Shown: positions 1-10,875, counted from the stretch's first letter. The stretch: 64,000 nucleotides of DNA from Cymbomonas tetramitiformis (GCA_001247695.2 LGRX02033436.1:19031-83030), one strand, 5' to 3'. The notes: generated from the sequence alone by a model not told the origin. Translations and numbers: made by a program.

Positions 1-455
1 ACGCGTCTTCTGAACGTCTTCTGAACATCTTCTGAACGTCTTCTGAGACGTCTTCTGGGTCCAGAAGACATCCAGAAGACGTCCAGAAGACGTCTTCGGC
101 GCGTCTTCTAATGTCTACCATCTTCTGGTTTCCAGAAGACGTGCAGAAGATCTTCCGGGAAGACATCCAGAAGTTATCTTCTGGACGTCTTCTACATGTC
201 TTTTGAATCCCGGAAGACGTCTTCTTGATATCTTTTGGGCGTCTTCTGTACATCTTCCCCGAAGATCTTCTGGACGTCTTCTGAAACTCAGAAGATGGTA
301 GACATTAGAAGACGCGTAGAAGACGTCTTCTGGATGTCTTCTAGATATCTTCTGGAACCCAGAAGACATCTAGAAGACATCTTCCGGAATTCAGAAGATG
401 TACAGAAGTCATGCAGAAGACGTTCAGAAGATATCTTCTGAACGCCTTCTGCATG
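1..455. repeat. GAAGAC/GTCTTC word array with fold-back (element A family)
   Basis: The stretch is almost entirely GAAGAC and GTCTTC hexamers in alternating orientation, spaced 8-20 bases apart. Positions 101-127 are the exact reverse complement of 289-315, and the similarity continues imperfectly inward and outward, so about 60-350 can form one long hairpin centred near 208. The 19-base core at 101-119 recurs at 2241-2259 and, inverted, at 2267-2285, so this is an end or solo fragment of the same element family. Short ORFs here are by-products of the repeated word and I do not treat them as genes. Confidence 0.8.
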
Positions 456-839
456 TCTAATAAATTTCAACATTCGTATACGCATTCGCGAGGAATATTT
501 TTAGGCTGAAATAAGCTTGCAAGAAGGATGAGTGCAAACAAGATGTATGGCATAATACACTTCTCGCCATCCTTAACAAACATATTCTCAACGTTTGATA
601 CACGACAAGAGATGATTTATTTGTGTGGAAGGCTAAGATGCTTTGGAGACTAAAATTGCTTTAACAATATTACTTTTCAATCAAGAACCTAATCATAAGG
701 AGGGCCACACATATTATTATCCTAACTAGCTAAGTGTCTAGAACTACTTCACATTCATGTTCTAAACAACTAGTCTAATTACCTAGAAACGATGTTCATC
801 TAACATGCACACATGGCATAGGTCTTGGACCACGCAAAA
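456..839. other. AT-rich spacer, nothing recognised
   Basis: Unique AT-rich sequence without GAAGAC words, convincing ORFs or clear repeats. Confidence 0.6.
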
Positions 840-1260
840 ACATGGGTTTTCCATTCGCTCGTTTTTAACCGATCTGAAAAACAACGCACACCAAATTACC
901 AACACTTAGTAGAGTGAAAACACACAATGAATACAAGCACAAATTCCTAGGAAGGGTAAGGTAAGTACCTTTACTCTTCTAGTTGTGGGCGATGGGCTGA
1001 AAATGCGCTTTTCCCACTTGCTCATTTTCAGCCAATCTGAAAAACAAAGCGCAACTCAAAACCAAAGGTTAGTAAAGCGGAAAAACACAACGCATAAAGG
1101 CAGTATTTTTTAGGTGTGACACTAGGGGATGATAGAGCAAATACCTTTATTTGTGGTGTTGAGGTTGGGCTGAAAAATTACCTTTTGGACTAGGTCATTT
1201 TCAGCCGATCTGAAAAACAAAGCGCAACGCAAAACCAAAGGTTAGTAAAGCGCAAAAATA
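840..1260. repeat. Three diverged ~163-173 bp repeats
   Basis: A block containing ATCTGAAAAACAAAGCGCAA or close variants occurs at about 872, 1035 and 1208. The flanking text is also shared (a pyrimidine-rich CATTTTCAGCC before, CCAAAGGTTAGTAAAGCG after). The last two copies are most alike. The array ends just before the tRNA-like gene at 1308. Confidence 0.65.
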
Positions 1261-1307
1261 GTACGAGACGAAATACAAGATTACCGAAGGAAAACAAAAA
1301 GGCCTAG

Positions 1308-1379
1308 TGGTGTGAGTTGGAATCGAACCAACATCATCTCGTCCAAAGGACGAGCGAGAACACATGTCTCGTTCACACC
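1308..1379 (-). tRNA. tRNA-like gene, anticodon read as UUU (Lys)
   Basis: On the minus strand 72 bases fold into a complete cloverleaf: acceptor GGTGTGA/TCACACC (7 of 7 pairs), D stem GAGA/TCTC, anticodon stem CTCGT/ACGAG, a 5-base variable loop ATGAT, T stem GTTGG/CCAAC with loop TTCGATT, and discriminator A. The internal B box GGTTCGATTCC is perfect. A TTTTT run 8-12 bases downstream (1296-1300 on the + strand) fits a Pol III terminator. Odd points: the anticodon loop CCTTTGG has C instead of the near-universal U at position 33, and the 7-base D loop lacks the usual GG. It may be a divergent tRNA, a tRNA pseudogene or the head of a tRNA-derived SINE. The CCA end is not encoded. Confidence 0.5.
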
Positions 1380-2080
1380 TCAATTAGACGCTAAGCACGC
1401 CGAAGTGCGCGTAAAAAAACCAAGGCACGAAAAGCACCCGCAATCACTATTGAAGTATTGCGTTGTGCAACGTTTTTCTGTTAGACGAACTATTTTAAAA
1501 GGACCACTTCACCCAGCAGCAGTCCGCGGAAAACGAGGCTGCGGTGGAATTGAGTTGGATGCAGGTGTAAAAGTGGTAGATGCAAATTTCACTTCAACGT
1601 TAAATAAAATTCAAACTCGAACGGTCATGTCGATGTGCGGTGCGGTGCTCGTGCTCACTCCCCTGCGCTGGGCCTGACGATGCGATGCGATGCTAATGCT
1701 AGCTGACGATGACGCCTGACCACGACCGCGACCACACGCCAGCGCCACACCAGCGCAGCGCAGCGCTGGCAGATTTTCCGGGTTTGCTATCCGCGGTATC
1801 GTGCAGTCATCACGTCTCACGCGACTCACTGCGCGCGTGATCGACTGTTCGACCGTTGCTAGGAGGGATGGTGCTCTAAAACAAGAGCAGTTTCTTCTAC
1901 CAAATTCGTCGGCCGTTTTAACTTAGTAACTTGGTACGTTTGCCCCTCTCCCGAACAAACCACTTGTTTTTTTGCACTTCTACCTACACCACACAATTAT
2001 GCCCAGTATTGTGCACCTTATATGTTTTTTTGTTTTTTCGCGATTTTTAAAGCTTTTTTCAAAAAAAAACAAAAAGACAT
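1380..2080. other. Spacer, nothing recognised
   Basis: Contains GC-rich simple patches (GATGCGATGC near 1680; CAGCGCAGCGCAGCG near 1753) and an AT-rich tail. A 121-codon ORF at 1312-1677 runs across the tRNA-like gene and shows no recognisable domain, so it is not called. Confidence 0.5.
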
Positions 2081-2445
2081 ACGGAAGACCCCCCAGATAT
2101 CTTCTGTGCATCTTGTTACCCTCCAGAGATGTCTTTGAGGAAGACATGTCTTCTGGAAATCTGCAACTTGTAGAAGTTCCACAAAACGTCTTAACACCCC
2201 TCTTCGGGGCGTCTTCCTCATTTTTTTGACGATCTTCTACGCGTCTTCTAATGTCTACCTAGGCTAGGTAGACATTAGAAGACGCGTAGAAGATCGTCAA
2301 AAAAATGAGGAAGACGCCCCGAAGAGGGGTGTTAAGACGTTGACGGGAACTTCTACAAGTTGCAGATTTCCAGAAGACATGTCTTCCTCAAAGACATCTC
2401 TAAGACAACCGGAAGATGTACAGAAGATATCTGGGGTATCTTCCG
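2081..2445. repeat. Long near-perfect inverted repeat, centre 2263
   Basis: The two arms meet at ACCTA-GGC-TAGGT (2257-2269). The inner ~60 bases of each arm match perfectly. Outer parts carry a few changes but pair out to about 2081 and 2445. GAAGAC words and a run of T/A are included in both arms. It marks the 5' side of element A and could extrude as a ~180-bp-stem cruciform. Confidence 0.85.
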
Positions 2446-2713
2446 CAAGCACAGTCAAGAAGACGTCCGGAAGATGTCAAAAAATGTCTTCCGCGTGTCT
2501 TCTGTGTGTCTTCCGCGTGTCTTCCGCGTGTCTTCCGCACCTCTTCTGGGTTCAGGAAGACATATATTTCCCGAAGGCGTCTGGAAGATGTACAGAAGGT
2601 ATCTGGGGTATCTTCCGCAAGCACAGTCAAGAAGACGTCCGGAAGATGTCGGGAGATGTCTTCCGCGTGTCTTCTGAGTGACTTCTGAACGTCTTCTGAG
2701 TGTTTGTCTTCAG

Positions 2714-3720
2714 GATGCCCTCCGCACTACCTTGGCCAAGTGTCCTTTGTATAGGAGATAGAATGGCAAGTAAACGTGCCGCGCATCTCCAAAAGGGGGA
2801 AGCGCCCCCAAAGACCAAAATGTCGTCCTTCAAACGAGCGATGCTCACTAACCCCCCCCCCGAATCCGCGGCGGAGGTCTTCCGTCAATCCAAGCCGGAG
2901 GTCTTGAAGGGGAAGATGGCAGCGGTGCACGATTGGTTGTCTACGGTGTCGCCATCCCGCGAGCTGGATCATGAGATGACGGCATGGCTCGGGGAATCCG
3001 TCTACATTCATGAGCATTCCCCTGCAACAAGGTGCTTGCTTGTCTCCATAACCCACATGCATCTATCATGCACATTTATGCAGTTTGAAATGCATACAAC
3101 CGAAGATGTGTGGAGCATCTTCTGCGCAACTTCCGGACGTCTTCCACGTGTCTTCTATGAACTCACCATCACAATGTTTTCGCAGGGCTGAAGATCACGA
3201 GGACGCGGTTCGTATTTGCGTGCCGCGTCAAAGCAACCGGCCACCTTTCGGCTTAGCCGAGCCCACTAATGTGCTTTTCTCGGTTCAAGAGTTTTTTGGC
3301 TATGTGCAAGCAATTTCAGACTTGCATGAACCGGGCTTTAAGGAGCATACGTGGGAGGACATTTTCTCCGATCCATTGGACTTGGCCGATGATCCGGGCA
3401 CGGTGCACTTTCGACAACATAAGTGGCTCCTTGAGCCTCCCATTGGCGTCAACCTCCAAGGAATGGTGTTGAAGATACGGGATGCAATCGCATCGGGCGA
3501 ACCATATCATCGTCCTCCGGAGCTTGTGAGTGATGGGGATAGGCGGATGAATCCGCAAAGGCTTTCACCTTCACCTCCGGCCCCGATGGATGAAGTTGTG
3601 GACATGACCTATACCGAAGTCCATGAGCCCGAGGACCCTCCCCCGGAGATGCCAACACGAAGGTGCGAACCGGTTGCCACGGCATGCCCGTATCTCCATG
3701 AAAGATGTATGCCTGCACGC
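2714..3720 (+). CDS. Two-exon unrecognised protein of element A
   Basis: Exon 1 runs from an acceptor at about 2713 to 3031 and exon 2 from 3186 to somewhere before 3720. The donor AG|GTGCTT and acceptor CGCAG|GG join in phase to read SPATRAEDHEDAV. Exon 1 is basic near the methionine at 2763 (MASKRAAHLQKGE). Exon 2 is proline- and acid-rich at its end (PSPPAPMDEVVDM, EDPPPEMPTR). The 154-base intron holds GAAGAC words. I recognise no domain. It may be the 3' part of an accessory gene or of the transposase itself, and any upstream exons have been lost at the palindrome. The exon 2 donor may be CGAAG|GTGCGA near 3662. Confidence 0.4.
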
Positions 3721-3727
3721 TCCATCG

Positions 3728-4285
3728 GAAGTCGTTCCGAAGACGTTCCGAGCGTCTTCTGCGCATCTTCCGGGCTCATGGACTTCGGTAAATCTAACGT
3801 AGAGCAAAATGACAATAGCAGAATCTGAAATCAAGCATTCCAAAACTGAAATCTGAAATCCACCGTAGAGCAAAATCAGCCAAAACTGAAAATCGGAAAT
3901 CTAATATGGAGCAAAATGACACATATAAAAATCTGAAATTGGTTTGTAAAATCTGAAATCAAGCATTCAAAAAACTGAAACCTGAAATCTAACGTAGAGC
4001 AAAATCAGCCAAAATTGAAATTTGGAAAATCTAACATAGAGCAAAATGACAAATGCAAAAGTCTGAAATGGAGCATTCCAAAAACTGAAAACTGACATCC
4101 AACATAGAGCCAAATTAGCCAAAATCGAAAATCGGAAATCTAACGTAGAGCAAAATGACGAATGTAAAAAATCTGAAATCAAGCATTCCAAAAACTGAAA
4201 TCAGAAAACTAACGTAGATCAAAATTAGCTGAGATTGAAATTTTGGAAATCTAACGTAGAGCAAAATGACATATGTAAAATTGCA
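3728..4285. repeat. ~105-129 bp tandem repeats inside an element A intron
   Basis: After a short GAAGAC stretch (3728-3775), AT-rich units carrying TAACGTAGAGCAAAATGAC or variants start near 3795, 3900, 4029, 4140 and 4252. A half-unit with CGTAGAGCAAAATCAGCC alternates with them. The array lies between exon 2 of the upstream gene and the transposase exon at about 4400. Confidence 0.75.
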
Positions 4286-4399
4286 CTTTCGCATTTTCCC
4301 TTCAATTTCAACAAATGCACACAATCTTGATTATTGCTAATTAATTACAAATGGTCATCACAAATCACAATGGTCAAATGGGGGCAAGGCCATAAGAAG

Positions 4400-6105
4400 A
4401 TGTTGCGTCCGAACGGCACGAACACCGGACCGAAGATGCTCAAGTGTCACGAAGGCGTTGAAAATGCTACAAGCGGGCATCATGAGCGTGCTAGCGTCTT
4501 GGGATAGAGACGAGGGCTACTCGAAAAACATGCTTGAAGACTTGATCGGGCAGTTGACGGTCATAACGAGAGAGCTCACTTCGGAGCTTGTAGACTGTAA
4601 GGTACGGAAGACATCTGGAAGACATCCCGAATACGTTCCGAGTACATTCCAAACGTCTTCCTTAATTACCTTTTATTTGGTGATTTTGCAGGATGTTCCT
4701 AAGCTTCAAAATCTGGTGGATGAGTTCTTCAAGTCACTCGAGCGCGATGGCTCACCTGACTGGCTGGTCATCAACACGCATTTGCTTTCCCACTTCCCCG
4801 ACCAACTCCTCATGTATGGTCCAATACGGGGGACATGGATGTACGTGTTCGAATCATTCAACGGGAAGATTCGAAGGTGGGTGAAGAACAATGCATATCC
4901 GGTTCAGAGTGTTATGCAAGGCTTCGGGCGGTACCGGATGGTACATGTGGTGCGAGGGTTAATCTTGGTACTTCGTCGCCGGCGGGAGGCAACCACCAAT
5001 CCCACCCGGCCACCCGTGCTCCGGTTCTTGACCACCGCACCGTTGAGGGCGCCGAACACCGTGGTTTTGGGAACACAAGGCAAGCGCCATGTACTCTCCC
5101 GCGCTGAAACGAAAGCGCTGGAGCTGTGGATGCATGGCAACGTGCCCCAACCAATACCGCAAGTTGAAGGCAAAATTCGACGACTACGTCACCTACTGCA
5201 AGAGGTAAGTAAGAAATGAAACCCATAAGGTGCCTGGAAGACGTTTCATATATCTTCTAGGCATCTTCCACACGTCTTTGGTAAATACATGTCCTGACAC
5301 TGTGCACGTATACATTCGCAGGGAAAGCCATATGGTTCGGAGACGTATTGGCGCACATGCCGGAGGGTCTCGCCTGATGGATGTGCCGCTGCATATGCAC
5401 GGTAGCGACCCCAAGGTCTGGCTGGGGAGACCATTCACGGAGAATGAAGCGGCACTCGTCGAAGGGCCTCCTCGCGTGTGTCAATCTTTCGGCTCGGTCG
5501 TGGTTCGAGGAGTTTGCTATCGCACGGCAGCTCAGGACAAGACGAAGAAAACTTGTCAACGTTACTTCCGAGCCTTTTTCTCTGGAGAAACATCAAAGGC
5601 CCGAGGAAATCGAGACTGACCGGTGCGTCCGTGCATTACGTTTTGGTGAATGTGCGCAGAATATGTACCGAATGTCTTCTGCGTGTCTTCTCGACGTCTT
5701 CGGGGATTCTTACTATAGAGTATTGTGGCTCCAACTCGCAGGTACGCCATGGTCGATAGCATCTACAAGGTCGACTTGGCCGCGAAAGAGTACATTCTTG
5801 TGAAGGGAAAGTGGTTCCCTGAATTCAACCAAGCGACGACAAAACGGTTTGCCAAGCTAAACTCGAAGTACGGGCCGGACAATACCGCAAAGGTGGTGTA
5901 CACATACGACCCGGATGATCCCGAGACACCTTGGGACACTACTGATCCATTCATCCTGGCGGCTCAAATTGAGCACCAAGTTGTAATCAAGAAACATCCT
6001 GTGATGAAGACGGCGGTGATATTTGATTTAAAGGCTGACTTTTTCGAGTGCATCGACGATGATGGTTCACGACCGAAAGGTGCAAGACGCAAGAGGCGAT
6101 CATGA
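4400..6105 (+). pseudogene. CACTA transposase C-terminal region (tnp2-like), element A
   Basis: Exons: about 4400-4601, 4692-5204, 5322-5622 and 5742-6105 (TGA). Donors (GTACGG, GTAAGT, GTGCGT) and acceptors (TTTGCAG, TTCGCAG, CTCGCAG) are good, and every intron carries GAAGAC/GTCTTC words. The second exon (THLLSHFP, GPIRGTW, ESFNGKIRRWVK, PVQSVM) aligns with the same region of the element B transposase (THILRHLP, GPAHGTW, ESFYGKCKESVK, PVASIM). The last exon (DSIYKVDL, YILVKGKWFPEF) resembles the DUF4216-type C-terminal domain of CACTA transposases, here matched by YGELLKIYSIP and FLKVRWFPL in element B. Near 4440-4465 the similarity switches frame (GPKMLKCHEG then KMLQAGIMSVLASW), implying a frameshift. 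The catalytic core is missing. Confidence 0.6.
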
Positions 6106-6332
6106 TAATACGCCGGGCATCGTACTTAGTGGTCTGTATGTTGAATAGATGCAATCGTACATGTATGTGTAGATAGACCTATCAATTAACTTAGCCGTAT
6201 ATTATGTATCATAGCAACAGAGCATGATGACAACCCTGAAGCTGTTAGGAAGATACCTGGAATGTCTTCCGCATGTCTTCCGTGCGCCTTCTGAATGTCT
6301 TCTGTGATTACGCGACTAGTGTACGTGTGGTA
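6106..6332. other. Element A 3' tail up to the LTR insertion
   Basis: Follows the transposase stop. GTCTTCC words recur at 6250-6305, then unique sequence runs to the TGAAG target site at 6333. Confidence 0.5.
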
Positions 6333-6337
6333 TGAAG

Positions 6338-6569
6338 TGCTGGACTTTAGGTTCAGGGTTATTATTATGGGCTCTGATAGCCCCTAGCCTGACCCGTCTC
6401 TGATCGGAACCGTGACTCCGCTAGTAGCTAGGATGACAGTACAGTAGTACTGTACTGTCAGTCATCACTTCGTATTATCCGGGTTTCCGAGATGCATGAT
6501 AAAAGCACTCGGCCGGACTGATTATGGGAGCTTAGCCAGTTTTACCCGAGCGGAACACCTGTTCTCGCA
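6338..6569 (+). repeat. 5' LTR
   Basis: 232 bp, TG...CA. Contains a 27-bp palindrome near 6433-6460 (TGACAGTACAGTA, centre G, TACTGTACTGTCA). Confidence 0.93.
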
Positions 6570-6962
6570 GGTTATGCGCGTCACCACTTCCCTAGTAATT
6601 CTGATGGCACAGCGCCAAGCTGTTGCCATGATTGGCTAAGTTTTGACACAGAGATGGGGTGGGCGCCCCCTTAGGCAGTAGCTTTCTCTTCGCAGTATGG
6701 CCTCCTTTTGAAGTGGAGATCAGTTTTTCAGCATTTATTCGGCAGAGTATCGTCGCTGAGTATGGTTATGTTTTACGTTCCGTTTGATCAGCGGGCAGGA
6801 CACTCCGCGTTTTGTGGGTCGCTCCCACGATTAGCCACTCGGCTCATGACCTGCTTGATTATGTTATTGTTTGCTGAGACTCCTGCAGGAATTGGCCGCT
6901 GCGGGATTATTCACTATTGTCGCACCGCTAGCCCGCAATCCCATCTCACTGTCATTTTTGAG

Positions 6963-9140
6963 ATGGAGACAACGCCAAGACCACGTACACGCGCTAGAGC
7001 GCGTAAATTAGCGACTATTTTCGATGATGTTGGGGCATTAAATTCGGCTACCCCTACAACGCCGCATTTGGATTCGGCTAACGAGTCGGCTGCGGCTGCG
7101 ACGCTCGTTCAGCGGTTGCGGAAAGATTCTTTCGATGTTCAGTGCGCGAAGACGGCAGCGACCAAAGTTTTGGGGGACAAAACAGCAAAGTTTCATGGCA
7201 GTGAATCATCGGCTTCGGACATTTTTTCACAGCTGATTTCCGAAATTCAGCAGCTCTTCACGCTGCAGTCGCAGGCAATTGCACCCCTGTTTGAGCTGAC
7301 TGACGCTGATGTTCCTGTCATGCCCACTGCCAATGAGCTGCTGTACTCTGTGCTGTTGCTGCTGACCGCGCCAGGGTCTCCTGCCCGTAATTGGGTAGAG
7401 GCTTCTGGGGCTGATGTTCCTGCTGATGGCAAACGTGCCACCCTCGAGGTGGTGCGTATGCTCGCTGATGATTCGACTCCGTTCGAGTCTCTGACTGAGC
7501 TGCTTGAAGTGAGAATCTCGGACGAGAGTGACCCTGACTCGAGCATTCGTCTTTTTAACAGTTGTCTTCGGGATGCACAGCGTCTGCAGACGCTGCCCGA
7601 AGACGCTGTTAAAAGGCAATTCCTCTCTGCCCTGTCTGGACCGGCTTACGCCACGCTGGTTGACTCGTTTGCTCGAGCTGACCAGCGTGCGGCTGTAAGT
7701 CTGCTCACCCTGCAGGCGCGCGTGCGCGAGCAGTACCGCTGCGGGCGGCTCTCGGGCAAGCGCACTGCGGCGCGCCCCATGTCCGTGGCATCTTGCACCA
7801 CTGACACTGGCCTGGCTTCGGCCATCGAGCGGCTCGGTTCTTAGTTGGTCAAGTTGCAGCGGGACGTGGATTCCCTTAAGAAGGGTGGCTCCAAGCCACC
7901 TCATGGGAAACACGCTCCGCGCGGCTTCCACCGTCCTGGAGTGCAACCGCTTGCTCATTCCGCCTCTTCGGAGGTGGCTTTTGACAAGCGGTCTGGCACC
8001 TTTGTCCCAACGTGCAGGCACGAAAAGTGCCGCGCCGTTGGGTCGAAGCATTGGCTGAGTGAGTGTCCTCACAAGGACACTCACCCAATGACCATCTCGG
8101 CATCTTACTGCCAAGCCGTCGAGTCTTATGACTCCGACGTGCTTGCCCTTCGTTTTCAGCGGTACTATGACGCTGGGGATGAGGGGTCCATTGAGCACTT
8201 GTGTGCTCTTGTGGGGCAGCCTGAAATCTGTGAGCTGTCTGCGCATTCCTTTGCTCCAGAGCCTACGGCTCTGCAGCAGTTCAAGGATGCTGCTGCCTCT
8301 GCTGAGACTGCACCTGCTGAGCATCTTTCCATTGGCCGGGTTGCATTTGCTGAGGTCAGCGGTCCGCTTGCTGGTGGTGTCGCTGAGCCGGCTGCCAGCA
8401 AGCAGCTGCTGCCGAAGGCCTCTGCGCCCGTGCATGGTAAGCCGATTGACTTGCATGGGGTCAGCAGTGCCGCCTTTGTGCCGCCGTCTGCCTCTTTGGC
8501 TCTCGGCCCGATGGCTTCTGCTGACAGTTCATTCAAAACATTCAACACTATACACCCTGACTGGTTTGACATTGACCCTGAGCCTGTTGAGGTGTGTGAT
8601 TCCGATGACGACGGGGAGGGCTCCAACTACCCTCCCGGTGTCTGTCTGACTGAGATTGAGGGGGGTGCACCGCCGACGGCTGCGGCATTTCGGCGGTTCG
8701 GCGTTCCCAGAGGCTCCAGGCCATTTGGCATCAGTGAATTTACTCTCAGTCTCTTCATGGTGGCTACATTTCTCTTCAGTGCTACGGCGATGCCGACACT
8801 CGTGGTCAGCGGTGGTGTCAGGGGCCTGGTTGAGCCCGGAGCCACTTACGACCACGGTGCGGTTCATCTCGGTGGTGCATTGCTGGATTCTCCTTGCCCG
8901 ACTGTGGTTACCGCTGGTTCGTCATTGCCGCCGCGGGATGTGGCACAACTCTTTTCTCAATCGACCTCAGCGGCTTTGGAATCTGATGGTTTTGCCGCTC
9001 TACTTTGGGATCCGCCTGACCCACTTGGGTCTGGTGGTGTCAGTTCTTACAAATTCTCTTCTCAATTGACTTCGGATGTTTTTCTTGCTTGGAATCCGTC
9101 TGCTGAACTCGGCTATGCCGACCAGCTTTACAGTGGCTGA
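6963..9140 (+). CDS. Gag-like polyprotein interrupted by an in-frame amber codon
   Basis: One reading frame runs from the ATG at 6963 to the stop at 9138-9140, broken only by TAG at 7842-7844 (context GGT TCT TAG TTG GTC). The first part (293 codons) is helical and gag-like (LFNSCLRDAQ, RQFLSALSGPAYATLV). The second (431 codons) has a Cys/His cluster resembling a modified zinc knuckle (CRHEKCRAVG, WLSECPH), an acidic stretch and a hydrophobic segment near 8740-8790 (LSLFMVATFLFSATAMP). The order gag, Cys/His motif, acidic linker, hydrophobic segment is the same as in the N-terminal 900 residues of the copia polyprotein at 47329-55158, which suggests that an element of that type could supply enzymes. 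The amber could be a readthrough signal or a simple nonsense mutation. Confidence 0.7.
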
Positions 9141-9320
9141 GTCTGCTTGTTTCAAACCCTGGAGGTGTGATTAGCCTTAGCCGCAGTGGTGGGCTGTGCC
9201 GGGACAAGTCCCCGGGCACCCAGCTAGAAGTATATCTGTTTCCAGTGAATGCTGTTTGTTATCTGCTTACTTAGCTCCGCTTGCCTAGCCCTATTAGCTA
9301 CGTCACAGCTCCGGGTGGTG

Positions 9321-9552
9321 TGCTGGACTTTAGGTTCAGGGTTATTATTATGGGCTCTGATAGCCCCTAGCCTGACCCGTCTCTGATCGGAACCGTGACT
9401 CCGCTAGTAGCTAGGATGACAGTACAGTAGTACTGTACTGTCAGTCATCACTTCGTATTATCCGGGTTTCCGAGATGCATGATAAAAGCACTCGGCCGGA
9501 CTGATTATGGGAGCTTAGCCAGTTTTACCCGAGCGGAACACCTGTTCTCGCA
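9321..9552 (+). repeat. 3' LTR
   Basis: 232-bp partner of 6338-6569, with the same TG...CA ends and internal palindrome. It is followed directly by the TGAAG target duplication at 9553-9557. Confidence 0.93.
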
Positions 9553-9599
9553 TGAAGTAGCTATGTGGCCAAATTGCATAATCATCACATATGTGTCGA

Positions 9600-9870
9600 C
9601 AACACATGTCAGAATGTATTCTGGCCCAGAAGACATTCGGAACATCTTCCGGGTATCTCCCGGGAAGACTACCCTTTGCATGTCTTCCGGGAAGATGTCT
9701 TCCGAGATCCGGAAGACATTCCGCACATCTTCGGCACGTCTTCCCCGAAGAGTGTCTTCTGGTTTCCAGAAGACGTTCCCGTCAGAAGACGTCTTCTGGA
9801 AACCAGAAGACATCATTTCTACGAAGACGTCTATAAGACGTTCAGAAGACGTCTTCTAGACGTCTTCTGA
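9600..9870. repeat. GAAGAC word array, distal end of element A
   Basis: Dense alternating GAAGAC/GTCTTC words resume after the LTR element. Fold-back pairs such as TCTGGTTTCCAGAAGACG (about 9764-9778) and its near-reverse complement about 9800-9812 are present. The array stops sharply near 9870, where the 185-bp satellite begins. Confidence 0.8.
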
Positions 9871-9884
9871 TTTTCCCAGAATGT

Positions 9885-10875
9885 AGGGGAAACAGCCCGA
9901 AAACAGCGGTTTTCGGGCCATATTTCTCAAAAAATGAAAAAAAAAATCAAGAACCATATTTTGTGTGACACTTGGATATGTTGTGGTGGGGTAAGGCAAC
10001 CTTCAAATCGTCGCAAAGATGACATTAAACCGTAGGCGTAAGGCTATTTGAGCCGAAATAGGTCTAAAATGCGGAAAACAGCCCGAAAACAGCGGTTTCG
10101 GGCCATATTTCTCAAAAAATGAAAACAATTTCAAGAACCATATTTTGTGTGACACTTGGATATGTTGTGGTGGGATGAGACAACCTTCAAAACTTCGCAA
10201 ACATAACATTAAACCGTAGGCGTAAGGCTATTTGAGCCAAAATAGGCCTAAAATGCGGAAAACAGCCCGAAAACAGCGGTTTTCGGGCCATATTTCTCAA
10301 AAAATGAAAATAATTTCAAGAACCATATTTTGTGTGACACTTGGATATGTTGTAATGGGGTAAGGCAACCTTCAAAACGTCGCAAACATGACATTAAACC
10401 GTAGGCGTAAGGCTATTTGAGCCGAAATATGCCTAAAATGCAGAAAACAGCCCGAAAACAGCGGTTTTCGGGCCATATTTCTCAAAAAATAAAAATAATT
10501 TCAAGAACCAACTTTTGTGTGACACTTGGATATGTTCTAATGGGGTAAGGCAACCTTCAAAACTTCGCAAACATGACATTAAACCGTAGGCGTTAGGCTA
10601 TTTGAGCCGAAATATGCCTAAAATTCAGAAAACAGCCCGAAAACAGCGGTTTTCGGGCCACATTTCTCAAAAAATAAAAATAATTTCAAGAACCAACTTT
10701 TGTGTGACACTTGGATATGTTCTAATGGGGTAAGGCGACCTTCAAAACTTCGCAAACATGACATTAAACCGTAGGCGTTAGGCTATTTGAGCCAAAATAG
10801 GCCTAAAATGCAGAAAACAGCCCGAAAACAGCGGTTTTCGGGCCATATTTCTCACCAAAAAAAAAATTCAAAAAC
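9885..10875. repeat. 185-bp satellite, more than five units
   Basis: AACAGCCCGAAAACAGCGG starts at 9891, 10077, 10261, 10446, 10631 and 10816, a period of 184-186 bp. Units differ by scattered substitutions. Each contains a strong hairpin, CCCGAAAAC-AGC-GGTTTTCGGG, and the conserved phrases TGTGTGACACTTGGATATGTT and AACCGTAGGCGTAAGGC. No coding potential. Confidence 0.93.

Larger units (their letters stand above)
6338..9552 (+). mobile_element. Complete non-autonomous LTR retrotransposon (gag only)
   Basis: Two 232-bp direct repeats (6338-6569 and 9321-9552) begin TGCTGGAC and end TTCTCGCA, giving canonical TG...CA ends. They appear identical over the stretches compared. The element is flanked by a 5-bp target duplication TGAAG (6333-6337 and 9553-9557), the length usual for LTR elements. 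The internal region encodes only a gag-like reading frame with a membrane segment. No protease, integrase, reverse transcriptase or RNase H is present, so it must borrow enzymes in trans. Near-identical LTRs and intact flanks indicate a recent insertion. I did not recognise a tRNA primer-binding site after 6569. Confidence 0.92.
2081..9870 (+). mobile_element. Element A: degenerate CACTA-type transposon with GAAGAC vocabulary
   Basis: The + strand carries exons similar to the C-terminal part of CACTA transposases (tnp2 type), and all intervening sequence is dominated by GAAGAC/GTCTTC words. The word array resumes at 9600-9870, after the LTR element inserted at 6338-9552, so the outer element is interrupted. 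Terminal inverted repeats and a target duplication could not be fixed. The long palindrome at 2081-2445 and the array end near 9870 are provisional borders. The N-terminal zinc-finger-like exon and the catalytic core seen in element B are absent, so this copy is probably non-functional. Confidence 0.55.

Noticed and set aside
1..450. CRISPR-like alternation of short repeats
   Set aside because: Words occur in both orientations at irregular spacing, and the context is eukaryotic.
2340..2690. Several 76-113 codon ORFs in all frames
   Set aside because: They are translations of the GAAGAC array; amino-acid strings just echo the repeat.
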